Source: Candidatus Thorarchaeota archaeon
Lineage (GTDB): Archaea; Asgardarchaeota; Thorarchaeia; Thorarchaeales; Thorarchaeaceae
Direction: 5' to 3'
Assembly (NCBI GenBank): GCA_011364985.1
Contig: RDOC01000005.1
Span: 1-64,000 of the forward strand
Length of the DNA: 64,000 nucleotides
The notes beneath the pieces are model-generated. The model had not been told where the DNA came from, searched no databases, and saw nothing but the letters and a program-made list of their open reading frames with translations. How positions within the stretch are numbered: position 1 is the stretch's first letter; each line of letters starts with the position of its first letter. Below, one piece after another: positions 53,025 to 61,764 of the stretch. The position numbers were made by a program, and so were the translations under genes.

Positions 53025-53261
53025 TCAACAGGTCGCACATACATTCGTCTGAGTCTCACCTACACCCTCAATCGCCTTGAGTTTTTCCACAACGTAGATA
53101 CTCATGTCATCGTTAGACTTGAATTCTGCCTTGACAATGATGTCAAAAGCGCCGAATATTATGAATGCTTCTTTCGTTTCGTCAAGTGCGATGATTTTGT
53201 CCAGAACATGCCGATTGGACATCCCTTCTATCTTGATCATGATATAAGCTGTGATTGTCAT
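53025..53261 (-). CDS. Stand-alone Lrp/AsnC ligand-binding (RAM) domain
   Basis: A 78-residue protein from ATG 53261 that consists only of the RAM domain: first strand TAYIMIKIEG, the helix NRHVLDKIIALDETKEAF, the strand-turn IIFGAFDIIVKAEFKSNDD, and the second helix and strand. This is the effector-binding half of Lrp regulators without a DNA-binding part. Such proteins form decamers that bind amino acids and can modulate full-length Lrp proteins. The frame is open to 53306 but that adds 15 residues not typical of the domain. It precedes the profilin pair, reading in the same direction. Confidence 0.8.
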   Translation of the reverse strand: MTITAYIMIKIEGMSNRHVLDKIIALDETKEAFIIFGAFDIIVKAEFKSNDDMSIYVVEKLKAIEGVGETQTNVCATC

Positions 53262-53364
53262 TGGATTGACCTCGCAGGTGTTTCTTTTGGACGATACGAT
53301 CTGCACTTATCCTTTACTAATTGGCTGCGCAGTAGTGATGAATCTGTGAGTGCTATTGAATGTG

Positions 53365-53742
53365 CTAAAGCCGCCTCATTAGTTGAATTGCAGTCTTCGC
53401 CAAATCAACAATGGTGAGCTCTGGTACGGAGTCAGGAGTGGCCCAAGCAATTGCCCAAGTGTCATCTTCTACAAGAGCCATTAGGAGATGACCTTGGTCC
53501 TTGTCCGCAGTTGCTATGTACGATTCGTCATCGGCAGCTACCAATCTGTAGGTCACACCACCTACCGAAATAGAGGAGGCTCCTGACGATGATGCAGTGG
53601 CTAAGGATTCTGTGGCATCGACAAGGTTATTCCAGTTTCTGGTAACCCAAATGATCTCACCGTTCTTCATAATCGCGAAAGCCTGAATCTTCGGATTATG
53701 GGAATACAGAAGTTTCCACTCATTATCGATAGTCATGTCCAT
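53365..53742 (-). CDS. Profilin-like protein, second of a tandem pair
   Basis: A 125-residue profilin-fold candidate. Residues 20-38 (QAFAIMKNGEIIWVTRNWN) match the beta strands around the first Trp-containing turn of profilins (AAIIGxDGxVWAQS). The later GGVTYRLVAA (61-70) and DQGHLLMALVEDDTWAIAW (82-100) correspond to GGTKYMVI and the GSGGI..TG..L..G strand pair. It differs from its neighbour by sequence but keeps the same order. Profilins bind actin monomers and affect polymerisation; Asgard profilins do the same with eukaryotic actin. A roadblock-type fold is the main alternative. Lies 105 bases downstream of the first copy. Confidence 0.7.
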   Translation of the reverse strand: MDMTIDNEWKLLYSHNPKIQAFAIMKNGEIIWVTRNWNNLVDATESLATASSSGASSISVGGVTYRLVAADDESYIATADKDQGHLLMALVEDDTWAIAWATPDSVPELTIVDLAKTAIQLMRRL

Positions 53743-53847
53743 TTTGATTTCACCAGAATGCAGCTATATTCTTGGACACCTAGAACTCACAAGATGGGTC
53801 GGACGGATTGCATTGGCCAGATAGACAGCCCATCTCAGACTGCCTTC

Positions 53848-54228
53848 TTAGATTTTGCCTTTCAGTGATTTTGCAGCACGATCAACATCGACATAGATTC
53901 CGTCTGGAGCAGCTTCTGCCGCAGCCCAAGCAACAACGAACTTGTCGCCCTCGATTTTGGCTAAAACCAAAATGCCGCTTCCTTGAACATTTCTGGCTAC
54001 GAGACTATCGGGAGTTGTCCGAATTGTGCTGTATTTCACCTGATTCTGCATGACACTTGCAGCACCACTGCCAACTGCCTTGCCAAGCTGAGCTGCATCG
54101 GCTGTGAGGTCCCAGTTGTTTGACTGCCAAAGGACCTGGCCGGAGGTAGTGATTACTCCAAAGGCTTGAACCATGTTTCCGCTGTCATTGTAGGCTTGTG
54201 TGTATGCATCCATAACTGGATCTGACAA
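53848..54228 (-). CDS. Profilin-like protein, first of a tandem pair
   Basis: A 126-residue protein with all the profilin landmarks in order: VQAFGVITTSGQVLWQSNNW (residues 20-39), then NQVKYSTIRTTPDSLVARNV (62-81) where profilins have the KYMVI...VIRGKK strands, QGSGILVLAKIEGDKFVVAW (82-101) for the KGSGG element, and a C-terminal helix (DVDRAAKSLKGKI). N-terminal helix residues DPVMDAYTQAYNDS replace the W-x-x-Y pair that binds poly-proline in eukaryotes; this is expected for Asgard profilins. It shares the family with the next gene, so the pair arose by tandem duplication. No actin gene is in the window. Confidence 0.78.
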   Translation of the reverse strand: MSDPVMDAYTQAYNDSGNMVQAFGVITTSGQVLWQSNNWDLTADAAQLGKAVGSGAASVMQNQVKYSTIRTTPDSLVARNVQGSGILVLAKIEGDKFVVAWAAAEAAPDGIYVDVDRAAKSLKGKI

Positions 54229-54402
54229 TATTATTCACCCCATGTTATACACGGTTTCTGGAAAGAAAGAAACAGTGTTACCATAAAAAGGAATTCTTGA
54301 TAGCCTTCTAAAAGTATCTTAGTCGGCAGTTGCCTAACATATTTTGAGAAATCTCATCATACTGGGGTCACACTCATATGTTCCGAACACATATTGGGAA
54401 TC

Positions 54403-54705
54403 ATGAGCCACGGACCGATCTGGGAGAACAACGATGGGGTCATCATAAAGATACTGGTTAGGCCGCGCTCGAAAGAGCGAGCTGTCATTTCTGAGCTCAC
54501 TGACGAGTATTTGGCCATCAATATCAGAGCTCCAGCAAGAGAAGGAAAGGCAAATATCGAACTCCTGAAACAATTGGCGAAACTCCTTCACGTGTCAACA
54601 GCCAACATAGAGATAATATCAGGTCATAAATCCCGAGAGAAGACCATCAAAGTAATCGGGATTCAGAAAGAACAAGTTGTCAAGCTGGTCACAAACGATA
54701 AATAA
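54403..54705 (+). CDS. DUF167/YggU family protein
   Basis: A 100-residue UPF0235 protein. The conserved elements are VIIKILVRPRSKERAV (N-terminal strand), APAREGKANIELLKQLAKLL, and ISGHKSREKTIKVIG, which together define the family. The function remains unknown in all organisms; the fold is a small alpha/beta domain. ATG 54403 is used; TTG 54394 is an alternative. Divergent from the profilins and 97 bases before the OPT gene. Confidence 0.85.
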   Translation: MSHGPIWENNDGVIIKILVRPRSKERAVISELTDEYLAINIRAPAREGKANIELLKQLAKLLHVSTANIEIISGHKSREKTIKVIGIQKEQVVKLVTNDK

Positions 54706-54802
54706 TCGCAAGCCTGAGATTTCCTTCACAGGAGTTCCCCTGTATTGCATCGTATCTGCTTCATGCAACAGATGTATGCTCGCTTAGCTAGGAGGATAAC
54801 TA

Positions 54803-57025
54803 GTGGACCAGACCCCAAGAACAACGAAAGCACTTCTCTTGGGCATCTTTGGAGCTGGCGCCTTCTATGCTGCACTTGTAGCTTTTCAGGGGAAATGGGA
54901 CGATCCAAGTGTACTTATTGCAATTCTTGTTGAGTGTGGATTGCTCTATGGATCATTGTATAGAAAAGCACCCGAAATCCCTGAAATTCTCACATTCTTA
55001 TTGGCAGCCCTGCTCCTGCCAATCTTCTCAGCTCTTCTCGGAATCCTCACTGAGATCACGATAATGGCGTCAGCTGGACTGATCATCTATCCTGCTGTTA
55101 TGAGCAGGCCAAGATTCCCCTTAACCAAGAGAGCGGTGACTTCTGGAATTATCATTGGTGTAATCATGACTTTCTTGGGGATCTATCTCGCGCTAAAAAT
55201 CGGTGTGGTCTATTTCATCGGAGCTGAGCTACTTGGTGCCTTGCTTCTTGGTGCATATGGCAGATATACTCCAGAGGAGAATACAATTGTTGTTTCCATA
55301 GCAAACAGCTCAGCATACATCTCTGTGGGCGTCCTAGTCGCCTTTCCTGCAATTGCAATCTTCACTCCACCCAGTTACGCAGACGCAGTAATCACATATC
55401 CCTTCATAGTCATCGTCACAGGCCTTAGCGCACTCTTTGGGTTGATTCTCTTGTTTCCATTCAGAGAGCAATTTGAAAAAGATCCATGGCCCCAAGTTGT
55501 TCCTCAAGCTAACTGCATTGTATCCCTCGCTGCAGATCCCAACTCAAAGGAGAATGTAGTTGGAGGAATGGTGACAAGTGCGTCTTGGATGGGGACCACA
55601 CGGTTCTTAGAGAGCATCACAGCCTCAAATCTGTCTTCACTCCCCCAAGCATTGGCACCTATTATCCCTGCAGCAGGAAATGTGCCAAATTGGATTGGAG
55701 TGACGAATTCCCCATTGCTTGCAGGAGTCGGATACTTCGTTGGATGGAAAAGGACACTCACGATAGCCCTCGGCACTCTAGTGACGGTGCTAATCTGGGT
55801 GCTTGTAGAAGGTGCAACACCAATCGAGTACGGGGAACACCTGCATCGTCCCGAGATAATCTACTTGGTTCTAGGAGTCTTCGTGGCAGTCATTCTCAAT
55901 GATATAGTTTCTAGTAGGGCAAAGGACCTGACACCCGAGGAATTTGAGAAGCAGGCAAGAAACCACAAGAATACTCTGAATGGGAAGAGCCAAGAGATGC
56001 ATCTAATCGATAAGCCGCATAAGGCAGAAGAGATTCAGGAGCTACTCCGAGTAAGAACGGAACTCTTCAGCATAGAAGCTCTGATGGAAGAGATCCGATG
56101 GATGGTAAAAGATCCTAGAGGTTACATGAGAAGCAAGAGAGGGAGATTGCCACCTTGGGTCGCTTTCACGTCACTAGCTCTCTTCGTAGTTGTGGGCATA
56201 GTTGTCTTCTCAGCTCTCAGACCTTTTCTGAACATCAGTATTCCGTGGCTATTATTCTTGATTGGAGCACCATTAGCAATGGTCTCGGCCTATTTCACCG
56301 CCAGAGCTATCAGCGAAACGGGTATGCTCGCCGGGTATATCTCAGATATCATTGCCATCCCTGCCATTCTGTTGTTCCGAACGACATTCCAATCGATAAC
56401 GACATTCATGGCGATGCTTGGGGGTCTTCAAGATGCTGCAATAGCCCTGTTAGTGCATCTAAAGCTGGGCAGAATCACTGGAGTGAAGGCGAGAAGCATT
56501 GTGAAGGCAGTTGCAATTGGAATGGCGCTAGGAACGTCGATTGGCTCCATGATAACCTATCTCTTGTACCGAACTTATGGTTTCGGCGGAGCTGAATTCC
56601 CTGCCCCTGTTTCACAGCTGTTCGGTTTTCTGGTCACTAGTATCACACATATTGGCAATTTCCAACTACCAGGAGCGGACCAGCTGCCCGGTATGCCCAT
56701 CTACCTCGCATTTGCATATCTCATGACTTTCGCTATAATTGGATATATTGCTGGAAGAGAACTCAATCGAAGAGGGTTTAGCGCAATTAGCTTGGCTGTG
56801 GGCTTGCTGATACCGCCAACTACATCAGTCACATTGCTAATTGGTGGAGCCTTGCACTACTGGGTCGACAGAAAGAAGAGGGCAGAGGCTCTTAACTCCG
56901 AAGCGATTGCAGCTTGCGAGAAGTCTGTGGAGAAGACGAGCCAAGTCCTGAGTGGAGTTGTAGCTGGAGAGGCTATTGTCACCGTGTTTGTTGTTGTATT
57001 GGCTGCCTTCGCAATGATTATCTAG
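54803..57025 (+). CDS. OPT family oligopeptide transporter
   Basis: A 740-residue protein with about sixteen membrane helices, starting at GTG 54803 with AGGAGG just upstream. Family features are the helix pair with WPQVVPQANCIVSLAA, GNVPNWIGVTNSPLLAGVGYF, a large cytoplasmic loop (about 370-440), and the C-terminal SGVVAGEAIVTVFVV helix, which is typical of OPT transporters. They import peptides or metal-siderophore complexes with protons. The long loop has coiled-coil features (EEIQELLRVRTELFSIEALM). Its stop overlaps the convergent DHH gene by four bases. Confidence 0.83.
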   Translation: MDQTPRTTKALLLGIFGAGAFYAALVAFQGKWDDPSVLIAILVECGLLYGSLYRKAPEIPEILTFLLAALLLPIFSALLGILTEITIMASAGLIIYPAVMSRPRFPLTKRAVTSGIIIGVIMTFLGIYLALKIGVVYFIGAELLGALLLGAYGRYTPEENTIVVSIANSSAYISVGVLVAFPAIAIFTPPSYADAVITYPFIVIVTGLSALFGLILLFPFREQFEKDPWPQVVPQANCIVSLAADPNSKENVVGGMVTSASWMGTTRFLESITASNLSSLPQALAPIIPAAGNVPNWIGVTNSPLLAGVGYFVGWKRTLTIALGTLVTVLIWVLVEGATPIEYGEHLHRPEIIYLVLGVFVAVILNDIVSSRAKDLTPEEFEKQARNHKNTLNGKSQEMHLIDKPHKAEEIQELLRVRTELFSIEALMEEIRWMVKDPRGYMRSKRGRLPPWVAFTSLALFVVVGIVVFSALRPFLNISIPWLLFLIGAPLAMVSAYFTARAISETGMLAGYISDIIAIPAILLFRTTFQSITTFMAMLGGLQDAAIALLVHLKLGRITGVKARSIVKAVAIGMALGTSIGSMITYLLYRTYGFGGAEFPAPVSQLFGFLVTSITHIGNFQLPGADQLPGMPIYLAFAYLMTFAIIGYIAGRELNRRGFSAISLAVGLLIPPTTSVTLLIGGALHYWVDRKKRAEALNSEAIAACEKSVEKTSQVLSGVVAGEAIVTVFVVVLAAFAMII

Positions 57026-57990
57026 GCTCCCTGGTCAAGATACTCAGCAAGGCTCTGAAGAAATCGGGGAAAGTCATTCTTGCTCATCGATGCTCCCGCT
57101 GCGGCAGGATGACCACCACCCTGACCTCCGTCGATGGAAGGAAGTATTGCGTTCATGGCCTTGTTAAGATCGATGTTGCATTGACGCCTGCGGATACTGC
57201 AGTCCATATCGTCCCCTGAAGACCGTGCGCTGATACCAATCATCGAGTTTGTCAAATAGGCTGCGAACTTTGCGCTTTTCCCACGATAGCCATTGACAGG
57301 CATATCGAGGACGTAGCCAATTAGGTTCATTTTCCTAGCATTCTTCTGGACATATCGGAACACCTCATGCTCAATTCGGGTTGCCTTCAGTGCCAAATCC
57401 ACTATATCATTCATTGAGCTTGGCTCAATTCCCATTGTCAACTGGCGAACTAGGTCCTTCGACTCTCTTCGATAATCAATCTCCTGAAGGGCCTGAACAA
57501 GAATCCCAGCTTCAAGGTACAGAGTCCTTTTGTCATAATCGTCGAAGTGCTTCTTGCAGAAGGGAGTATCATCGCAGTAGTCACCTATGGCGCCATAAAG
57601 GGCTAAACGGAGAGCATGCTCTGGGAGCTCTTCGGCAAACTTTCTGAATACAAGCTCAGCTGCGCAGGGTCCGACTTCATGGAATAGGTCAACTCGATCG
57701 GACAGTTTCTTCTTTTGTCTTGCTGTCAAGGGATGATGGTCAGTCCAGTGGATTCTTGTTGAATCAGAGAATTTATCAAGAGCCCTTAGAATATCATCGA
57801 ATCGCTTGCTATTTATTGCTATGTCACTGATATGAACCACATCGGATTGGTCCTTTGCCACACGGTACAGGTCTTGATGAATCTGAGAAGGTTTTGTGAA
57901 GTAAAGATCAGCTCTAGGAAATGCGAGAAGTGCGATGGCACCTGAAGTTATTCCATCAAGGTCTCCATGAGTTAGTACTACATTCACCAT
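57022..57990 (-). CDS. DHH family phosphoesterase
   Basis: A 322-residue two-domain DHH/DHHA1 protein. Catalytic motifs: motif I THGDLDG (D10, D12), motif II HISDIAI (D56), the eponymous TDHHPL at 83-88, motif IV around GAIGDYCDD, and the C-terminal DHHA1 glycine loop GGGHPAAAG near 293-301. The Mn2+-dependent family includes nanoRNases/pAp phosphatases and archaeal RecJ-like enzymes; the compact length favours a NrnA-type oligonucleotide or pAp phosphatase. ATG 57990 begins the first strand. Convergent with the OPT gene. Confidence 0.85.
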   Translation of the reverse strand: MVNVVLTHGDLDGITSGAIALLAFPRADLYFTKPSQIHQDLYRVAKDQSDVVHISDIAINSKRFDDILRALDKFSDSTRIHWTDHHPLTARQKKKLSDRVDLFHEVGPCAAELVFRKFAEELPEHALRLALYGAIGDYCDDTPFCKKHFDDYDKRTLYLEAGILVQALQEIDYRRESKDLVRQLTMGIEPSSMNDIVDLALKATRIEHEVFRYVQKNARKMNLIGYVLDMPVNGYRGKSAKFAAYLTNSMIGISARSSGDDMDCSIRRRQCNIDLNKAMNAILPSIDGGQGGGHPAAAGASMSKNDFPRFLQSLAEYLDQGA

Positions 57991-58015
57991 TTCAAAACCA
58001 TCCTAGTATGCGACT

Positions 58016-59407
58016 TTATCGGTAGGTTTCTTCAAGAGCTTTATCCCATTCATCCTTTTCTTCGCCATGTTCTCGCCGTTTTTGAGCCTCCTTGCGAGCC
58101 TTCTCACGTGCCCTGCGCTTCTCTTTGGCTTCCTTCTTGAGTTGTTCAATTCTTCTTTTATGTCGCTTTTGCTCCTCTTCTTCTTCTTTGGAGAGTTTGG
58201 GTTCTTCCACGACTTCTCGCTTAGAGAACCAAGTAATCACCATAGCTGCAAAGGGGAATAATAGAGCAATAGGAACGAGAAGGAGAAGCGTCATCTCGGG
58301 TTGAAGAATCTCAACACTATTCTGGATTCCAATTGGCAGATTCAGTATAGTTGTAAGGACTGATGGACTGATGAGCAGGAATGATACAGCGACCACACTT
58401 AGAAATCTAATTGCAGACCCCATTATCGTTGAACCAATGATGTATCCAGAAGAGGGAGAAGCAGCCTTTGCAGTTAGCTCATCCCTTGCCCTCGAATCTG
58501 AGGTAAGAATGTCATCAACGTAGTTCTGTAATCTCCGAACGTCTGATATGGCATCTAAGTTTTCAAGCGCATCTTTACTTCCAACAACTTTCCGTTCAAT
58601 AGCTTCTCGGAGGAAGGAGAAAGCTGTGGCTCCTGAAGACCTGCTCATGGCTGTCAAACTCACTTTGTCACCGCGCTCAATAGCATCAACCTTGCGCGTG
58701 GCTTGTCTGAGCGCCAGTAGCTGCTTTCGCAAGGTTTCTTCTCGCTCTTCGACTGGCTTGCCCACCGAGTGGCTGTAAATCATCTGGTAGCTGGTTTCAA
58801 GATAGGCAAAGGAAATCAATGCAAGTATCTGCACTGGATGGAAGAGAAACACCAGGAAGTCAGCAGGGAATACTTCAAAATTGGGGATGAGATGTCCACG
58901 GAAAGCTGCCAAGATCAAAATGAGCTGCATCGACACGAATGCACCACTAGCGTACTTGTGTTCCATTCTGAACAGGCTTTGAAGAAACAGGGCAATACTG
59001 ACTCCTGCACATAAGAAATAGAGAAAGAGGAAAGCGTTGTCCCATAGACTAAGAAGAATTCTTTCGAGATCGCCTTGAAATTGAGCCATCACCTGGTTGA
59101 TGTTTGTAAGTGGACCTCTCACACCATAGGGCTGCATATACCACATTCTGAGAACAAGCGTATTGTACAAACCAGTGACCAGGGTCCCAGGGTTTGCTCC
59201 TGTGAATACAATAACAAGGGCGGATAGGAGAACTATTGAAGCAAAGAAGAATATCAATGAAAGAAGGCGGAATACTGTGACCACAAACTCGTATGGAGCA
59301 GCCCAATGCCAGACGTCATTTACGTCCATTGCACTGTAAACGAGGAATGCCATTGCGGCAAAGGTGACAATGGAGGCGAATCTGAGAATCCAAGTCACGA
59401 TCCTCAA
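58016..59407 (-). CDS. Large membrane protein of the MoxR locus, with charged C-terminal tail
   Basis: A 463-residue protein of no recognised family. It has five or six helices in the first 210 residues, a charged cytoplasmic domain at about 215-315 (LRKQLLALRQATRKVDAIER and other helices), two further helices and a C-terminal tail of about 65 residues made almost entirely of Lys, Arg and Glu (EEEEEQKRHKRRIEQLKKEA), a single long charged helix. The tail should stand out into the cytoplasm and could contact the MoxR or DUF58 proteins. It is the last gene of the operon, overlapping the DUF58 gene by four bases. Confidence 0.55.
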   Translation of the reverse strand: MRIVTWILRFASIVTFAAMAFLVYSAMDVNDVWHWAAPYEFVVTVFRLLSLIFFFASIVLLSALVIVFTGANPGTLVTGLYNTLVLRMWYMQPYGVRGPLTNINQVMAQFQGDLERILLSLWDNAFLFLYFLCAGVSIALFLQSLFRMEHKYASGAFVSMQLILILAAFRGHLIPNFEVFPADFLVFLFHPVQILALISFAYLETSYQMIYSHSVGKPVEEREETLRKQLLALRQATRKVDAIERGDKVSLTAMSRSSGATAFSFLREAIERKVVGSKDALENLDAISDVRRLQNYVDDILTSDSRARDELTAKAASPSSGYIIGSTIMGSAIRFLSVVAVSFLLISPSVLTTILNLPIGIQNSVEILQPEMTLLLLVPIALLFPFAAMVITWFSKREVVEEPKLSKEEEEEQKRHKRRIEQLKKEAKEKRRAREKARKEAQKRREHGEEKDEWDKALEETYR

Positions 59408-60726
59408 AACATTGCCACTCCCCTTTGTTTTGCTTCCTCGTAGGTCTTTATGATTGTTGGAAGAAAGTCCTCAGGCCCAACATTGACAACAGAGATGTTG
59501 AATTTGGCCAAAGCCCGCGAGATCTTCCTTCTTCTCTCCCATAGCTCTTCAGATACTGCTTCCGAAAGCACTTTTTCTACAGGACCAAATTGTCCGACAG
59601 GTGCCTCAAACCATGGGCCAAACGGACTAATGACTTGCGCACGGTGTCCATTTGCCACAATCGTTTTCATGGCGTTTAGCAATGGAGCAGGACTTTCCTC
59701 CATATCTGTGAAGAATATGAAGAGAGATCGCTTTCGAGTCTGTTCCACCACGTAGGAAACCGCTGACTCATAGTCGCCCCATCCCGAAGGACTGGCCATT
59801 GCCAACGACTCCAGAACGTTATACATGTGATTAGGAGATGTAGCTGGGGGCACATAGGAGTGAACAATCTCGCTGAAGACACAAGTTCCAACCAGATCCT
59901 TCCTCTCAAGTCCAAGATGTGTCAGGAGCACAGCCGCTCGGATGGCATATTCCAGCTTTGTGTTCTCAGGATATCCATTACCCATACTCCCGCTTGTATC
60001 AACCATGCAGACGACTTGAATGTTCTTCTCCTGTTCGAATTGTCTTACAACAAGGTCCCCACGTTTTGCACTTGTCTTCCAGTCTATCAGCCTGAACGGG
60101 TCACCAGGCACATACTCACGAAATCCTGCAAAATCCGTACCCATTCCAACAATCTTGGTACGATGCGCACCAAACATCAGTCCAAGTTGTCGCTGCTTTC
60201 CAAGGGCCTCCATTCGACGTACATCTTTCCAAGTCGGATATACCAGAATTTCCGTTTCAGCTTCCAGAGTTCGCTTATAATAGTGTAGCCCTAGTCGATC
60301 ACGCATGACCACGTCTGTAGGTCCAAGATTGTACCGCCCGCGCATTCGTGCCTGTAAAATATAAGAAAAAGTGATGCTGCTTCCGGGCTCGATCCGACTA
60401 GCAATGAAATTCTCTCCGATTGCCAGTATCCAAGTTTCAGGATACTGGTCCCAGATCTCGATGAAATCGAAGTGCCTTCGTGACGTGTTATGAACAGTAA
60501 CACGCACACGTACGAAATCTCCGGAGAAGACCTTGACTTTGTCAATCTCTCTGTCAATCTGTATTCCTGCGATATTAGCTGTGAGTGCGAAAAGAGGCAG
60601 TGTTACAACTAGGCCTATGATTAGATAAACGCCAAGGGTTGTGAGGTAGAAATTCGCCCACACAAAGCCACTTGTTACTAGAAGTACTCCGGAGAATACT
60701 ACCGCAAAGCCTCTTTGAGTAATCAC
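59404..60726 (-). CDS. DUF58 family protein with vWA-like domain
   Basis: A 440-residue protein with two membrane helices at the N-terminus, an extracytoplasmic-like beta domain (about 60-165), and the DUF58 signature REYVPGDPFRLIDWKTSAKR at 203-222. A MIDAS-type metal motif DTSGS lies at 243-247 as in von Willebrand A domains, followed by helices. DUF58 proteins work with MoxR ATPases as an assembly or activation complex. It overlaps the membrane gene (58016-59407) and is preceded by MoxR 38 bases upstream. Confidence 0.88.
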   Translation of the reverse strand: MITQRGFAVVFSGVLLVTSGFVWANFYLTTLGVYLIIGLVVTLPLFALTANIAGIQIDREIDKVKVFSGDFVRVRVTVHNTSRRHFDFIEIWDQYPETWILAIGENFIASRIEPGSSITFSYILQARMRGRYNLGPTDVVMRDRLGLHYYKRTLEAETEILVYPTWKDVRRMEALGKQRQLGLMFGAHRTKIVGMGTDFAGFREYVPGDPFRLIDWKTSAKRGDLVVRQFEQEKNIQVVCMVDTSGSMGNGYPENTKLEYAIRAAVLLTHLGLERKDLVGTCVFSEIVHSYVPPATSPNHMYNVLESLAMASPSGWGDYESAVSYVVEQTRKRSLFIFFTDMEESPAPLLNAMKTIVANGHRAQVISPFGPWFEAPVGQFGPVEKVLSEAVSEELWERRRKISRALAKFNISVVNVGPEDFLPTIIKTYEEAKQRGVAMF

Positions 60727-60764
60727 ATCACATCTTCTCCGTGATAATCACAGGTCAGGAGCAT

Positions 60765-61751
60765 TTATCGTGGAATATCCACTTCGCCCAGAATTCGGGA
60801 CACAACACGCTCAACAGTCAATCCTTCCAGCTCTGCCTCTGGCTTCAGAATCAGCCTGTGATTGAGAGTTTGAACGGTCAGTCTCCGGACATCCTCAGGA
60901 ATGACATAGTCACGACCATGCATTGCCGCCCTTGTCTTTGATGCATTCATTAGCACTAGTGAAGCTCTTGGCGATCCGCCCAAGAGTACCTGGGGGTCGT
61001 TTCGTGTTCTGATGATTATATCACGAATGTAGTTTATGATATCCTCCTCAAGGAACACTGTTCGGCAGGCATTCTGCATTCTCACAATTGTTGCCGGGTC
61101 AGCCAGTACACGCAGGTCCATGACTTCGCCAACATGTTTCCTACGAATGACCTCAGCCTCTTCATTGGTTGTTGGGTAATCAAGAATCAACCTAAACATG
61201 AATCGGTCAAGTTGCGCCTCAGGAAGCGGATAGGTACCTTCCTGTTCCACAGGATTTTGCGTGGCGATTATCAGGAATGGCTTGGGCAGTTTCCGGGTTA
61301 CTCCTTCAATGGACACTTGGCGTTCTTCCATGACCTCAAGAAGTGCGCTTTGCGATTTCGGAGGACATCGGTTAATTTCGTCGGCCAAGACCAAGTTTGA
61401 GAAGACTGGTCCTTTTCTGAACCAGAATTCCCCTGTCCGTTGGTTGAAGACATTGCTTCCGAGCAAATCTGCAGGAAGTGTGTCAACAGTAAGCTGAATG
61501 CGTTTGAATGCGCAACCAAGAATGGATGCAAAGGTCCGTGCCATATAGGTCTTTGCCAGTCCTGGAACGCCTTCCAAAACAACATGACCATCAGACAGGA
61601 AAGCAATCAGCACATCACGCATTATCTCCGTTTGCCCTACAACACGACGAGCACACTCATGAAGTATCTCCTGGCTGGAGGCCTTTACCTCATCAATGGT
61701 CATCGTCGGTAGACCGGCAACTTCAGTTTCTGTCTGTTCTTCTGTTGTCAA
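60765..61751 (-). CDS. MoxR-type AAA+ ATPase
   Basis: A 328-residue ATPase: Walker A GVPGLAKT (61-68), Walker B VLADEINR (121-128), sensor I in FLIIATQNPVEQEGTYPLPE and the arginine/sensor II region near ASKTRAAMHGRDYV. The MoxR/RavA subfamily activates substrate-binding vWA proteins, and DUF58 is its usual partner, here the next gene. The C-terminal helical lid is complete. It is one of four or five genes that read in the same direction from the window end. Confidence 0.93.
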   Translation of the reverse strand: MTTEEQTETEVAGLPTMTIDEVKASSQEILHECARRVVGQTEIMRDVLIAFLSDGHVVLEGVPGLAKTYMARTFASILGCAFKRIQLTVDTLPADLLGSNVFNQRTGEFWFRKGPVFSNLVLADEINRCPPKSQSALLEVMEERQVSIEGVTRKLPKPFLIIATQNPVEQEGTYPLPEAQLDRFMFRLILDYPTTNEEAEVIRRKHVGEVMDLRVLADPATIVRMQNACRTVFLEEDIINYIRDIIIRTRNDPQVLLGGSPRASLVLMNASKTRAAMHGRDYVIPEDVRRLTVQTLNHRLILKPEAELEGLTVERVVSRILGEVDIPR

Positions 61752-61764
61752 TTTTATTTCTACC

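Noticed and set aside
53365-54228. Roadblock/LC7 reading of the two profilin-like proteins
   Set aside because: Both families have GxVxx strands early, but the later K-Y strand and GSG element order fit profilin better. Not fully excluded.
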